Origin: Fallopia convolvulus
Lineage: Eukaryota; Streptophyta; Magnoliopsida; Caryophyllales; Polygonaceae
Length of the DNA stretch: 64,000 nt
Reading direction: 5' to 3'
NCBI GenBank assembly: GCA_964016875.1
Contig: OZ024724.1
Location: 36,107,786 to 36,171,785 of the forward strand
Shown here: positions 19,164 through 31,759 of the stretch, in pieces
Layout: every line of letters begins with the position of its first letter
Numbering within the stretch: the first letter of the stretch is position 1
The notes under the pieces: model-generated
What the model was told of the DNA's origin: nothing
The model's input: the letters and a program-made list of their open reading frames with translations, nothing else
The model's database searches: none
Translations under genes and position numbers: made by a program

Positions 19164-22100
19164 ATGGCGGAGAACCCCAATTTCTATGCTTCTATCGCTG
19201 ACAATCTTCTTGAATTCGACCGCTTCGTTTCCCAGACTTCTAACCCTAGTTTTCCTTCAATTCCAGAACCGAGCACCTCTTTCTCCGATCCAATCTCGAG
19301 TCTCAACGTCAATCCCCACCCCACCTCCACCGATCTTCTCACCGTCACTGTCCCCAGAAAGAGGAGGCGTGGGAGGCCGCGAAGTACCACCTCGTCTATC
19401 CCTTCTCGCTTGCAGGTTCTTTCTATCCCTCAATTCTCTCGTAATTCGGCTAACGCTGATACCTCCGGTGCTCACTTTCCCAATGGTGCCTCTTTCCCGG
19501 CCTCCGCTTCGAGTTCGAGTTCGTCTCAGATTGTTAACCCTGGCGTGAATAATAACTATACTAACAACAACAACAACAACAACTTGAGTTCCTCCTCGTC
19601 TGTAAAGGCTTCTGATATATCGGATGAGATTATCGTTATTAGCAAGGAAGCTACAGCCGAAGCTTTGACTGCCCTGACAGCTGGATTCCCCGCTGATTCC
19701 CTTACAGATGAAGAGATAGATGCTGGAGTTGTGAAGGTTGTTGGTGGGATTGAACAGGTCAATTACATCCTTATCAGAAACCACATTATAACGAGATGGA
19801 GAGAGAATGTGTCCAATTGGGTTACAAAGGAGATGTTCCTCAATGTGGTGCCTGAACACTGTCATCCACTTTTGGACAATGCCTATGATTACTTGCTGTC
19901 ACAAGGATATGTTAACTTTGGGGTTGCACCGTCTATCAAGGAAAAGATCCCGGCACACCCTTGTAAGCCTACTGTTATTATTATTGGGGCTGGGATGGCA
20001 GGCTTGGGTGCTGCTAGGCAGCTGTTGCGTTTTGGATTTAAGGTGACTGTCTTGGAGGGAAGGAAGCGTGCTGGAGGCAGAGTTTATACTAAGAAAATGG
20101 AGGGTGCCAATAGGACTGCAGCTGCTGATCTAGGAGGCAGTGTTTTGACGGGTACGCTGGGGAATCCTCTTGGTATATTGGCCCGGCAGTTATCTTATTC
20201 ACTTCATAAGATTAGGGACAAATGCCCAATTTACAATGTTGATGGATCACCGGTTGACCCAAACTTAGACTCGAAAGTGGAGATTGCTTTCAATAAACTT
20301 CTAGAGAGATCGAGTTTGTTGAGGCAGTTAATGGGGGAGGTTTCAATGGATCTTTCTCTAGGAGCAGCACTGGATACATTTCGAGATGTCTATGGGGAGT
20401 CAGACTCAGTAAATGACGAGGAGATGAGACTTTTTAACTGGCATCTTGCTAATTTGGAGTATGCAAATGCTGGCCTACTTTCTAAGCTCTCACTTGCATT
20501 TTGGGATCAGGATGACCCTTTTGATATGGGCGGTGATCATTGCTTTTTGTCTGGTGGAAATGGGAGGCTGGTACAGGCCTTAGCTGAAAATGTTCCAATA
20601 TTGTATGAAAAAACAGTAAATACTATCCGCTATGGAAGTGATGGGGTTCAGGTCACTGCTGGGAACCAGGTTTTTGAGGGTGATATGGTGCTTTGTACTG
20701 TTCCTCTAGGAGTTTTGAAGAATGGTTCCATCAAGTTTATCCCAGAGCTGCCTCAAAAAAAGCTGGATGGCATAAAAAGGCTAGGTTTTGGGTTGCTGAA
20801 TAAAGTTGCAATGCTTTTTCCTCATGTATTTTGGGGCACTGATCTTGATACATTTGGGCATCTTTGTGAAAATTCTAGTAATCGTGGGGAATTCTTTCTC
20901 TTCTACAGCTATGCAACTGTTGCTGGGGGTCCCCTATTGATAGCTTTAGTGGCTGGAGAAGCTGCACATAAGTTTGAGAACATGCCTCCCACAGACGCCG
21001 TGGCCCATGTTCTTCAAATTCTTAGGGGTACGTTTATCATTGATAGAAAACATAAAATAGACTTTAATTTCTTCTTTGATCACTTGTGCTGTTCTGTTAA
21101 TGAGGCTAGTTTTATCATTGATAAATTCAATAATGAGATTTATGCTTTGTTGCACTTATATTATCATTTACTTCCCTTGATATAGTAAATAGCAAGTGGT
21201 CTTATTGTTGTTATGCTGCATAGAAACTGATATAGGCACTTACTTGATGAACTAAGTTAAAAATAGGAGATTGAATCACTGATATGAGAGAAACTTGAGC
21301 GCCATCTGTTGTTTCTTGTTCAAATTGGGAAACTAAAGATTCTAATTGAATAATTCTTGCAGGAATTTATGAACCACAAGGAATTAATGTTCCAGAACCT
21401 ATCCAAACTGTTTGCACTAGATGGGGCAGTGATCCCTTTTGTCTTGGTTCTTACTCTAATGTGGCAGTAGGTGCTTCTGGGGATGACTATGACATCCTAG
21501 CAGAATGTGTTGGAGATGGAAGGCTATTTTTTGCAGGAGAGGCCACAACTAGACGGTATCCTGCAACTATGCACGGGGCGTTTTTAACTGGGCTTCGTGA
21601 AGCTGCCAACATGGCTCGTTATGCTAGTGCAAGAGCCTTGAAAATTAGAGTTCAAAGGCACCCTTCCAAAAATGCTCATTCTTGTGCTTCCCTTCTAGCA
21701 GATCTATTTAGGGAGCCTGATTTGGAATTTGGGAATTTTTCAGTTATTTATAATAAGAACAATGATGATCCTAAGTCAACTGCTATTTTGAGGGTCACTT
21801 TCTCTGAGCCCCGTAGACAGAGTCAAGAGGGTTCAGGTCTTCTACATTCGAATAAGTTACTCTTTCAACAACTTCAGGCACATTTCAATCAGCAACAACA
21901 GATACATGTTTACACATTGCTCACTAAAGAACAAGCGCTTGAGTTAAGAGAGGTAAGAGGTGGTGATGATATGAGGTTAAATTTTCTTGGTGAAAAACTA
22001 GGAGTAAAGTTGGTGGGAAGAAAGGGTCTGGGGACTGCTGGTGATGTTGCTATTGCATCCATAAAGGCAGAAAGGGGCGTAAACAAGCCCAAGTTATCGT

Positions 22101-22908
22101 CTTTAGCACTAAAATCGGGTATAGTCAACCTTCTATATTCTTTCGCTTGCTTATTTTTTTTGTTCCATCATTATTTTTCAGCGACATGATTAGTCCCTGC
22201 TGTAATAGCATCTAAAAGTCTGTACATTTTGTTTATGAAGGGATTATGAAGCGAAAAGTACCCAACGGAAAGCAAAGGATTATCAGGTATGAATGAAATT
22301 TTGTCAGAAGAGTCCTACTCATAATAATCTTTGGTGATCAAGCCTGAAGCCTAAAATCGTCTTTCTATGAATGACAATGCAATGCTGATTTGCGTGGCTA
22401 TGGGAATTCATTTTCTAAAATGCTTTCATTCCTAAAATGCTAACTGATTAGTAATTTCACATATATTCTCCAAGTACATCTCGACCCCCCCCAGATCCCG
22501 CTTGTACTGGGATCCACCTGGGTAGATGATGTTGTTGTTTGATACTAATATGAGATATGTGATAGACTTACCTGCATTGTGTTGTGCAGAAGGGCTAAAA
22601 TAATAAGAAATGGAGGTGAATCGGTGCTTCCTAAAGCTGTAGTGGGAAATGGCAATCCCGTTCCTTCTCAGATCTCAGAAAGTGCGAGTTCTAGTTCCCT
22701 GATTCCCTCTGAAGTAGTTAAAAACGAGAAGCCTTCCACAATATATCACTCTGAAACACCAGCAAGTATTCCCACATTCTTACCTTCATCTGATGTGGGC
22801 ATGGAAAAAACTCCATCTTCTGCCATTGCGAATCAGAGAGAGAGTGGCTGTGTGACTTCTTCTTGTCCACCTGAAGATGAGTTATCTCAGCAGAAGCAGG
22901 ATTTGTAG
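19164..22908 (+). CDS. FLD: FLOWERING LOCUS D, LSD1-type histone demethylase (4 coding exons)
   Basis: Exons inferred from GT-AG borders and frame: 19164-21027, 21363-22118, 22241-22286 and 22590-22908. They total 2985 nt and encode 994 aa. The start ATGGCG is in good context; an in-frame TTG at 19128 is only an open-frame extension. The protein has an AT-hook-like basic patch (PRKRRRGRPRS, about 64-74), a Ser/Asn-rich region, a SWIRM domain (about 165-255) and an FAD amine-oxidase domain from about 270 (IIIGAGMAG). The conserved flavin-site lysine is near 547 (LLNKV) and the closing FAD motif AGEAT near 680. As in other plant LSD1-like proteins there is no tower insertion. GGIEQVNYILIRNHI identifies FLD rather than LDL1 or LDL2. 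FLD acts in the nucleus in the autonomous flowering pathway, lowering H3K4 methylation at FLC in Arabidopsis. No stop or frameshift was seen. Confidence 0.93.
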
Positions 22909-24797
22909 TTTGACTTTGTTCAGGTACATCTTCACCCCCATCTTTATTTGTTGTCTAATAGTTAGTTCCCTTGTTCATACCGAGCTGTAGATATAGACTA
23001 GAATTAATTGAGCAAGCCTTTATTTTCCATACTGTTTAACAATTGCTTCAGTTTCAGGCAAGTTTGTCTTCACATATCAATGATGGCGTTGTTAATTTGT
23101 GAAATGATGTATGGTGTACACTAGTTGATCCAAAATAGCTGTATGGTGTACACTAGTAGATGAATCTAACTAGGATAGGAATGTATCTTATAATCTTGTA
23201 CTGATAAAGTTTGATTGTCTATGTAGCTTGTTAACGGGAAAAAGTGAAGCTGTTGGTGAGAGTTATACCGTTTTTTTTTATGTTCTTTCAATAATTTTAC
23301 GGGAGGCTTCAGCTAAAGGGTTTGGAAGTTCATTATTGTAGTTTTCAATATATCCAATTCCTGGTTAAAACATTCATGCTTGTTATATAGAAGAATACGA
23401 TGAAGTTTACTAGAAACTTTATGGGTGAAGTTTTAAAATTATATAGTAAATTGGTAAATCTTAGGTAAAACAATTAAAAATAATAAATTGATATGAAAAG
23501 AGAATCTAATCTTAGCATTTTTTATTGAATAATTAACATTATTCAAACTACCTAGATAGTTATTTGTCAACTCGGGAACTAAATCCTATTCTAGAGTACG
23601 TTTCTTCTCTAGCTAGTAGCTACTACTTGTAATGAGTAAAATATACTGTAAGAGTGAAGATAATATAATGAAGTCGTATATATTTCTAAATGTAGTCGTA
23701 TATAGTTGAGCGGTTAGACATACGAACAATGTCTTTGGTAATTGGTAGGTAACCACACCCCGACCTCAAATAAGCCTGCATCATTCATTTATGCCTTGGC
23801 TTAAGCAGCATTCATTTATATTTTTGAAGTACTATTAACCCATATTTCGAGGGTGTCAGGAGTCTTACATATTTCTGAATGTTAACCAATATAGTATATA
23901 TATTAGCTTTTAGGATCAAGCAGTGTCTATAAAATGATCATGTCATAATCATAATTTCAATAGCTATAATTGACTCATGTTAAAACAAAATTTCATGTTT
24001 TAAATTAAACATATTTGTTATTTTCGAATCCAATTTTACACAGTAGTAAACTTTGGACGATAACAATATCACATTCACTTGATTTTCTAGAATAAGATAT
24101 GTTTAACTTACTTATTGCTACCAGTCTTTAGTGAAATTTTATTGTTTATCTTATAAATATAATAATTGTGGTTTGTACTTTGGCATTTCGTAAGATATAT
24201 TAAAAATCAAAATAGGTTTACATCCCAAGTTAATGAAGTCAGTAGATCCAAAACACAAGAGAGAGAAAATGAAGTACGTTGAATGTTGTTCGTGGGTCAA
24301 ATCCCAACTACTGCAACACCAGAGCAACGCAAACACAATCAATCAACATCACATACAAGTTTCAGTTGATTTCACAATATACAATCTGATTTCATTTTTC
24401 CAAGTCTAATAATACGGTAACCAAAGACATGCACCCGTTGATATGTTTGATTTTTACATATGATCTGGATTGACACGTGCGCCAAATGCTACATAGGGTT
24501 GACAATTTGGATCTGGGTTTGAGTAATTTTAGAGTTGATAAAAACAATTTACAGATTGGTAATTGGAATATTTTCATTATGAGCTACAAATTACAAGATG
24601 GGTTGGGTTTTGGGGTCATTTGACTAATTATAGTTTGTTTGTTCACTAACGTCCCCACATTCAAAACGTAGCCATGTCATGTGATTTCATCACAAAGCAA
24701 AAGCATTTGTTTAATTAATTGATAATTACAAATGCAACATATTATTAAAAGCTTCTCAAGTTGGTTTCGTTTAACCAACTCCACCCCACACACTCCT
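22909..24797. other. Intergenic region between FLD and the PADRE gene
   Basis: Contains the FLD 3' UTR (an exact end is not visible) and AT-rich DNA. A short direct repeat of GTATGGTGTACACTAG occurs near 23110 and 23141. No gene or complete element recognised. Confidence 0.5.
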
Positions 24798-24805
24798 CTT
24801 ATAAA
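24798..24805 (+). promoter_or_regulatory. TATA box of the PADRE gene
   Basis: CTTATAAA about 90 bp before the ATG, followed by a pyrimidine/A-rich leader with CAAACAC sequences. The position suits a transcript start near 24830. Confidence 0.55.
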
Positions 24806-24893
24806 CCATCAATCCCCTGCATGACATTCAAACACTTGAGCAAGAAAAGTACTTGGACTACACAAACAAATCCAAAGCTCTAGTAGTGTACAA

Positions 24894-25511
24894 ATGGGCA
24901 ACCAAGGCTCCCGCCACACCGGAAAAGTAGTTCTCCCCGACGGAACCATCAAGTGCTTCAACGAGCCCATAACCGCCGCAGAGCTCATGGTGGAGCACCC
25001 ACATCAAGTGGTGGTGGAGCTTAACACAACTTCCAAACCGACACCATTGCCTGCCGACAAAAAGCTAGACCTCCATAAACTCTATCTAATGCTCCCTCTA
25101 AGGCGAGGGAAGCCCACATCTTTGTCCTCCAAGGAGGCTCGTCAAATCCTTCACAGGGTGAACGCCATCCTCCAAGGAAAACATGTGTTTGCTCCTCGTC
25201 CTACATCTTCTGCTTCTGCTTTGTCGTCTTCAAAGTTTTATCTGCCTTTGTTTGCTTTGATTTGCCCCGCAAGCCCCGTGGAGAATAGCCACAGGGTTAT
25301 GGAGCCGAGCAGGAAGAAGGAGGAGGAGGACGATTTGGACGGTGGAGGAGATTATGAGCTGAGCCGGTGTGGCTCGGGACGTAGGGGATGGAAGCCTAGT
25401 TTGGACACTATAGAGGAGAGGAAAGAAGACAAAAAAGAATTGAGTCATTTGCTGGTTTTGGCTGGTAAAGTTGGCAGGAGGATTGAGACTGGGGGTTTGG
25501 TTTGGAAATAG
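24894..25511 (+). CDS. PADRE (DUF4228) domain protein, 205 aa
   Basis: A single-exon gene starting ATGGGC. The N-terminus MGNQGSRH suits N-myristoylation at Gly2, as in many family members. The PADRE domain covers about 8-105: KVVLPDGTIKCFNEPITAAE, then VVVEL, LDLHKLYLMLPLRRGK and an LSSKEARQILHRVN segment. The C-terminal half is low-complexity, acidic (KKEEEDDLDGGG) and likely disordered, with a short conserved-looking tail near WKPSLDTIEE. Family members are small plant proteins often induced by pathogens and abiotic stress; their biochemical role is not established. Length and layout are normal for the family, with no sign of damage. It lies about 2 kb downstream of FLD on the same strand, with its own TATA box. 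Confidence 0.88.
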   Translation: MGNQGSRHTGKVVLPDGTIKCFNEPITAAELMVEHPHQVVVELNTTSKPTPLPADKKLDLHKLYLMLPLRRGKPTSLSSKEARQILHRVNAILQGKHVFAPRPTSSASALSSSKFYLPLFALICPASPVENSHRVMEPSRKKEEEDDLDGGGDYELSRCGSGRRGWKPSLDTIEERKEDKKELSHLLVLAGKVGRRIETGGLVWK

Positions 25512-26649
25512 ACTTAATTGTTTCAGTTGCTTTCAAGCTTATTGTGATACGGCGCCAAGGACGTACGTATACGTAAAGGGATTTTTACTCCATCTTCAAA
25601 AAAACATGTTTCCTATCTTAAACCGAGTTGTAGAAACGTCCAAGTACATATGTGAATTGTTAATTGTGATCCTTGTATTTCTATCAATCAAGACGTTCTC
25701 GTGTCGAAAATGTTTGCAAAGACTTCATTTGTTTGATGATTTGTTTTTAGATAATTTGGTGATTATCATAATATCACATTCAAATCAAGATAATATATAC
25801 CGCAATTTCTACATGCGTATATAATATATGACATTTTCTATACGTAATTACTACGAACATTTGTTAAAAATCATTTCATTAAAGTTGACTGGAAATATTC
25901 AAGACGACATTTTCTAAACAAGTATCCTTTTGAGGAGCATGAAAAGTCCAGAATAGATCATATATTAATACTTCCCAAGGAAACAACTTCTTCTTAATTT
26001 TTTTTTTCTATTAAACATAGTGAGAGTGAGATTTTGCTTGCAAGTTACTGTATTATTTAGCAAGCGTAACTTAATCTAATCGACGGAGTATCGATCTCAC
26101 TAATTTTACTTATATAATTTCTATTAATCTAATCGTAACTTATATAATTTCTATTAATCTAATCGAGTATACGGTTCCATGCGAAACAAAATAATATTTA
26201 ACCAAGAAGTCCTCCAAATCCATTACGTGTAGGAGACTATGGAGATTTCAAATGAGACTCAAGATCCATTACCTGTAGGAGACTATGGAAATTTCAAATG
26301 ACACTCAAGATCTAGATCGGGGAGAAATCAAATTAGTTCAAACCTAGCGATGAGTTTTCCTTTTCTTTGTTTCGTCTGAAATCTGATTTATAAGTTAACA
26401 ATCTGGTTTGGAATTTAGATTGGGTGAATGTTCCTAAATTTCTTGATTTATAATGGGTAATTAGTTCACTATGTTATATGCACTCAATTAATTGTTAAAT
26501 TTGAATTTAGATTGGATGTTTGCTATATATTGAAGAAGAGATCGATAAGAAGTGCTAACAATTAAATATGCAAACTATATCGGATAAAAAAAATGCAAAC
26601 TATCGGTATAAATATGGTTATTGATGTTTGAAAAACTTATTTTCTTAGT
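25512..26649. other. Intergenic region with small tandem duplications
   Basis: No gene seen. A 46-bp unit (ATCCATTAC...) is tandemly duplicated at about 26218-26309. A unit of about 30 bp (ACTTATATAATTTCTATTAA...) is duplicated at about 26109-26167. The right end is probably the rest of an old Copia LTR interrupted by the Copia element at 26650. Confidence 0.5.
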
Positions 26650-26815
26650 TGTGAAATCAGAGACGCTAAAAATTGAGGAATTCCTCTTGCTGATTAAGAT
26701 AACCAAGTTTACAATATACACTTGCCAATACAACGGAAGAATATGAACAGAAAAGAATGGCAACAGACAAAGAATGGCAACAGACAAAGCAATAAAAGCC
26801 TCTATATCTCTAATA
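26650..26815 (-). repeat. Copia 3' LTR
   Basis: 166 bp, plus-strand ends TGTGAAATC and CTCTAATA. A polypurine tract, read TTGAGGGGGAA on the minus strand, lies at 26816-26826. Confidence 0.93.
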
Positions 26816-26822
26816 TTCCCCC

Positions 26823-29800
26823 TCAAGTGGGTGCATGAAGATTTCGAATGTCCAACTTGCCAAGAAGATATGAAAATTGTCGGTGCCCTAACGCCTTCGT
26901 AAAAATATCAGCCAATTGTTCAGTAGTACGAACGTAGGAGGTAGTAATCAAGCCGGACTGAATATGATCCCGAACAAAGTGAAGATCGATCTCAATATGC
27001 TTAGTCCGCTCATGGGAGACCAGATTAGCAGAAATGTACATGGCAGCTTGACTATCACAAAATAGCCGCATAGGTCGCTTAGGACGAAAACCAAGAGAAG
27101 TAAGGAAAGAGCGGAGCCACAACAACTCACAACATGCAACCGCCATGAAACGATATTCCGCCTCGGAAGAGGAACGAGCAACTGTAGGTTGCTTCTTCGT
27201 CTTCCAAGAAATAGGAGACTCGCCTAAGAAAACAAAGTAGCCAGTCAACGAACGTCGAGTCAGAGGACAGGCTGCCCAATCCGAATCACAATAAGCCGTT
27301 AGTTGCATAGAACTATGACGGGATAGAACAATGCCTTGACCAGGGGAGCCTTTCAAATAATGCAGCACATTAGTGGCGGCCTGCCAGTGAGCCTCCTTAG
27401 GGGCTTGCATAAATTGAGATAAAGTGTGAACAGCATAAGAGAGCTCCGGACGAGTTATTGTAAGATAGATTAACCGGCCAATAAGGCGCCTATACTGATC
27501 AGGCTTTGGAAAAGCCGGTCCTGTAGCCAACCTAAGATGATGATTTTGAGGAAGCGGAAAGGCAGCCGACTTAGAAGCAAGAAAGCTCGTTTCCGTTAAT
27601 ATCTCAAGAGCATACTTCCGTTGAGATAAGAATAGACCATTCTCACCATGAGCAATTTGGATACCCAAAAAATATTTCAAGGTACCTAAATCCTTCATAT
27701 GAAAGCAAGTATGCAAGTAATCCTTGAAACGAGAGATAGTGGCAGAATCATTTCCAGAAATGATCAAATCATCAACGTAAACAAGGACATGAAGAACGGT
27801 AGACTGCCGGTGATAAGAGAATAGGGAGTAATCTGCCCGAGATTGCCGGAATCCATATTTAAGCAATGCGGAAGCAAGTTTTGAGAACCAGTTCCGAGGA
27901 GCCTGCCGAAGACCATATAATGACTTCTGAAGACGACAGAAACTGCTATTAGGTGTAGGTTAACCAGGTGGTGGCTGCATAAAGACCTCTTCAGCAAGAT
28001 CGCCATGCAAAAATGCATTGTGAACGTCCATCTGATGCAGTTGCCATCCCTGAATTGCAACAACAGATAGGAACACACGAACAGAAGACATCTTTGCGAC
28101 AGGAGCAAAAGTTTCATTAAAATCAATACCTACAACCTGTTTGTTGCCAAGAACGACAAGACGAGCCTTATAACGCTCAATAGAACCCGTTAGACTTGTA
28201 CTTGATACGATAAACCCATTTACAACCAATGGGCTTTTTGGTAGGCGGAAGCGAGTCAATAGTCCAAGTCTGATTTTTCTCCAATGCAGCAAGTTCTTTG
28301 GCCATTGCTTGGCGCCAAACTGAGTGTTTCATAGCTTCAGAAAAGCATTCTGGTTCGGTGTGGGATGTAACTGAAGCTAGAAAATGGACATGATTTGCTG
28401 AAAAATTATTACAATCAACATACTTTGCTATAGGATATAAAGTACCCGAGGAAGTTGACGGAGTAGGTGAAGTCGATGCTCGGGGGGGGGGGGGTCTAAG
28501 CGAGTAGTGGTATTGCACACAAAAGCACGAAGCGAGAGGATACTTGTGTCTGCCGTACACTATGACGAAGCACTGGCGGCTCGGGAGGAGGAGAATCATG
28601 GTCAAGCTGATCAATAACAGGCGGAAAAGCTAGAGGTGAGGTAGGTGGAGCAGCCAGAGTCTCGGAAGACAACACCACAAGCGGAGCTGGTGTGTGATCG
28701 GAAGAACTCCCCCTGTCCAACAAAGGGGCGTCATCAAAGTGTGCAGGAGATGACAAATCCTCAGCACATGACTCAATAGGGGCTGGAACAGATGATGCAT
28801 ATGGGAATTCAGTCTCGGAGAACACAACGTCCCTAGATGTAAGGAAGACGTGCTTATCGAGGTCATATAAACGCCAAGCCTTTTTTCCGAAAGGATATCC
28901 CATAAAAACACACCGGCGACTTTGAGAAGCGAATTTGTCTTTATCCCGAGGAATAACAGACGCATAACACAAACACCCGAAGATACGAAGATGAGAATAA
29001 GCGGGGACTTTACCGAACAATAGCTCATAGGGAGACCGGTCTTGATGAATCGGGGAGGGAGTGCGATTGATTAGGTATGCCGCAGTCAAAACGCACTCAC
29101 CCCAAAACTGGATCGGCAAATGTGCTTGAAATCGCAAAGCTTGAGCAACGTTGAGAAGATGACGATGCTTGCGCTCCGCCCTACCATTCTGTTGCGGAGT
29201 AGCAGCACATGAAGTTTCAAAAATGATGCCAGCTGAATCAAAGTATGGTCGGAGCGGCAGGAATTCGGTGCCGTTATCAGATCGAAAAATCTTGACTTCG
29301 GTCTGAAACTGAGTCTTCACATACGCACAAAAGTTCTGAACTACCCCGACAACTTCAGTTTTACGAGCTAATAGAAAAACCCAAACACAACGGGAAAAAT
29401 CATCTACAATGGTAAGAAAGTAAAACGCTCCACAAGAGGAGGGGGTATTATTTGGACCCCAAACATCAACATGAATCAAATCAAAAGCTTTTGCTGCTTT
29501 ATTCAAACTTAAAGGGAAACAATCTCTAGTTTGCTTTGCCCTTAAACAGACATCGCAAGGAGTTTGAGAATTACACTTAATAGAGCCTATGCCTGGTAAA
29601 ACAAAATTGGATGCAAGTGTAGGATGACCCATTCGCTTGTGCCATAAAACTGGAGAAGTAGAAGATGCTGCAGCAAAGCCAACCCGATTTGACGCTGAAG
29701 ACGAACAAACCGAGCATAACCAATAGACCCCGTCCCGAGCTTCACCCACGCCAATCAAAATCCTCGATGTGCGGTCCTGTATTGCACATAATTTGTGAGT

Positions 29801-31345
29801 AAAAGTGACAAGGCACCATAAATCAGTGGTTAACTTAGCAATAGATATGAGATTGCAATAAAATTTAGGAATTAACAACACATCAATAATTCTCAAATTG
29901 TCGCCCAAAGCAACAGTTCCAGCCTCACATGCAGTTGAACGAGATCCATCTGGTAGCAAAATCAGTGAAGGAGTAATAGAATGGATATCAGCTACAAGTT
30001 CGCGACGACCCGTCATATGAAAGGAAGCGCCTGAATCTAAGATCCAATGATTAGAATGAGACGTACCATTCATCTTGTCATTACCAGAAAACCGATATTC
30101 ATGCAGCATATTGAGCATATCTTTCCATTGCCCATCATTAAGGTTGTGCCAAAACCCATCCCGATCATGAGTAGTGAAATCAGAAGACATTGAGTCCGCC
30201 ACACCTTGGACAGAATTAACGTTGGAGGTATCATGCTGTTGCTGGCGAGAAGGATCAGAGAGCGTGGAAAGAGTCTCAGACTTATCACGGCCAGTAGCAG
30301 AAGTATTGGACTCGCCTCGACTTTGACGATATTCGGCCCACCAGTCCGGATATCCAATAATCTTGAAGCAAGTCGACTTTTCATGGCCAATAACACCACA
30401 ATGAGTGCATGTGGGTTTGTTCCCCGTCGAAGATAAGTTGGTCTTGGATGCCGATGAACGAGACTGAGAACGGGTTTGAGTGGATCGAGTTCCACGAGCA
30501 GCAAGAGCGAGGGCGTCAGTACGGCCTGCTCGTTCATTAGAGATCATTCTATGGCGTTCTTCTTGAACAACCAGGGAGTAAATTTGGTCGAGATTTGGAA
30601 GGGGATCTCGAGCCAGAATGTTAGATCGAAGAGTCCCATAAGTATCATCATCTAGGCCCATCAAAAATTGATGAACCATGTCTTCATCTCGATCAGATTG
30701 AATCGCATCAGACCAAGCATGAATGCACTTGCATTGGCCACAACTACAACCACGTTTCTTCACATAGTTAGACAACTCATCATTCAAGAGAGTCAAGCGA
30801 CCAAAATACGCAGCCACAATTTGGTCGTTCTGTTGTAGGCGAGCAATTTCAGTACGAAGTTGATGCACTCGTGGAGTGTTGCCAAGGGAGAATCGCTGTT
30901 TAATGGCATCCCACAACATCTTCACGGAGTCAGAGTAGGTCAAGGATGACCGTAGAGTGGGTTCAATTGATTGGAGAATCCACCCGACGAACATCGAATT
31001 AACACTACACCAATCGTCAAAATCATCGGAATCTTCATTCGGTGATTCAACAGTACCATCAAGAAAAACCAGTTTACGACGAGCCCGGAAAGCATTCCGG
31101 ATAGCCCTCTCCCATTCCTGGTAATTATCACCCTTGAGGGTCACCGGACTGATATTCATGCCCGTGTGATCGGAAGGATGAAGGTAGTAGATGGACCGCT
31201 GCTTAGCGGCATTAGCAGTGGCCTTGGCGGTGGCATCTGCGGCGGCCTTGGCAATCCATTCAGAGGTAACATTAGCGGCAGTCTCGGAAGCGGAAGCCTT
31301 GGCGGCGGCTTGAGCAGCGACTTGAATAATTTCAGAATCAGTCAT
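26823..31345 (-). pseudogene. Copia gag-pol polyprotein, frameshifted
   Basis: The first ORF (31345 down to 28496, 949 codons) starts with an odd Ala-rich segment (about 8-47). It continues with a copia-type gag domain (from about 52), a CCHC knuckle (313-326), protease DSG (437-439) and integrase, including its core (HVDVWGP, RSDNGTEF, PQQNGRAERKH). The frame is lost at a 13-G run (28482-28494). It is recovered in a second frame (28177-28460) and shifts again near 28190 into the RT start. A stop near 27960 precedes the last frame (27866-26823). That frame has RT YVDDLIISGND and RNase H (SDWAACPLTRRS; ARSSSEAEY) and ends just before the polypurine tract. All domains are present in normal Copia order, so decay is recent. 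Confidence 0.92.
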
Positions 31346-31350
31346 CGTCT

Positions 31351-31361
31351 CTCTGATACCA
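31351..31361 (-). other. Primer-binding site, initiator tRNA-Met
   Basis: Minus-strand TGGTATCAGAG, the usual plant Copia primer site, complementary to the 3' end of initiator tRNA-Met. No gap separates it from the LTR. Confidence 0.92.
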
Positions 31362-31527
31362 TGTGAAATCAGAGACGCTAAAAACTGAGGAATTCCTCTT
31401 GCTGATTAAGATAACCAAGTTTACAATATATACTTGCCAATACAACGGAAGAATATGAACAGAAAAGAATGGCAACAAACAAAGAATGGAAACAGACAAA
31501 GCAATAAAAGACTCTATATCTCTAATA
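31362..31527 (-). repeat. Copia 5' LTR
   Basis: 166 bp, matching 26650-26815 with about 5 differences. It lies directly against the primer-binding site. Confidence 0.93.
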
Positions 31528-31697
31528 TTAGTGAAAAGTGTTATTAAGAGTTTTCGGTTTTCCTACTTTCTTTTCATCAATTTAAAGTGTATTTATACAT
31601 AAGATTATTGGTAGTACTTGGAACCCAAGTAAGAAATAAGAATAGGATATTAGACACAAGATATACTATTTCTATGTATAATATTTCTATCCTAAGA
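31528..31697 (-). repeat. Old Copia LTR fragment interrupted by the younger Copia
   Basis: Read on the minus strand it begins after a polypurine-like CTTGTGCGGGT with TTAGGATAG and contains TATAAATA, as in Copia LTRs. The rest of the LTR should lie left of 26650, since the younger element inserted at TTAGT here. Confidence 0.5.
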
Positions 31698-31759
31698 CCC
31701 GCACAAGTTTATGGAGAAGAGTAAACATGCAGCTTGGATTGAATAGTCTAAAATCTAGC

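Larger units (their letters stand above)
26650..31527 (-). mobile_element. Structurally complete Ty1/copia element
   Basis: A 4878-bp element with 166-bp LTRs (26650-26815 and 31362-31527) that differ at about 5 positions, and a perfect 5-bp target duplication TTAGT (26645-26649 and 31528-31532). The gag-pol ORF covers almost all of the internal region, but frameshifts and a stop break it. In element orientation the LTRs begin TA (TATTAG), not TG, and end CA. It is inserted in the LTR of an older Copia. Confidence 0.95.

Noticed and set aside
21028..21185. FLD reading on past 21027 into a 685-codon ORF
   Set aside because: The sequence after LRG is AT-rich and unlike FLD; GTACG at 21028 and CAG before 21363 restore the conserved GIYEPQGINVP frame.
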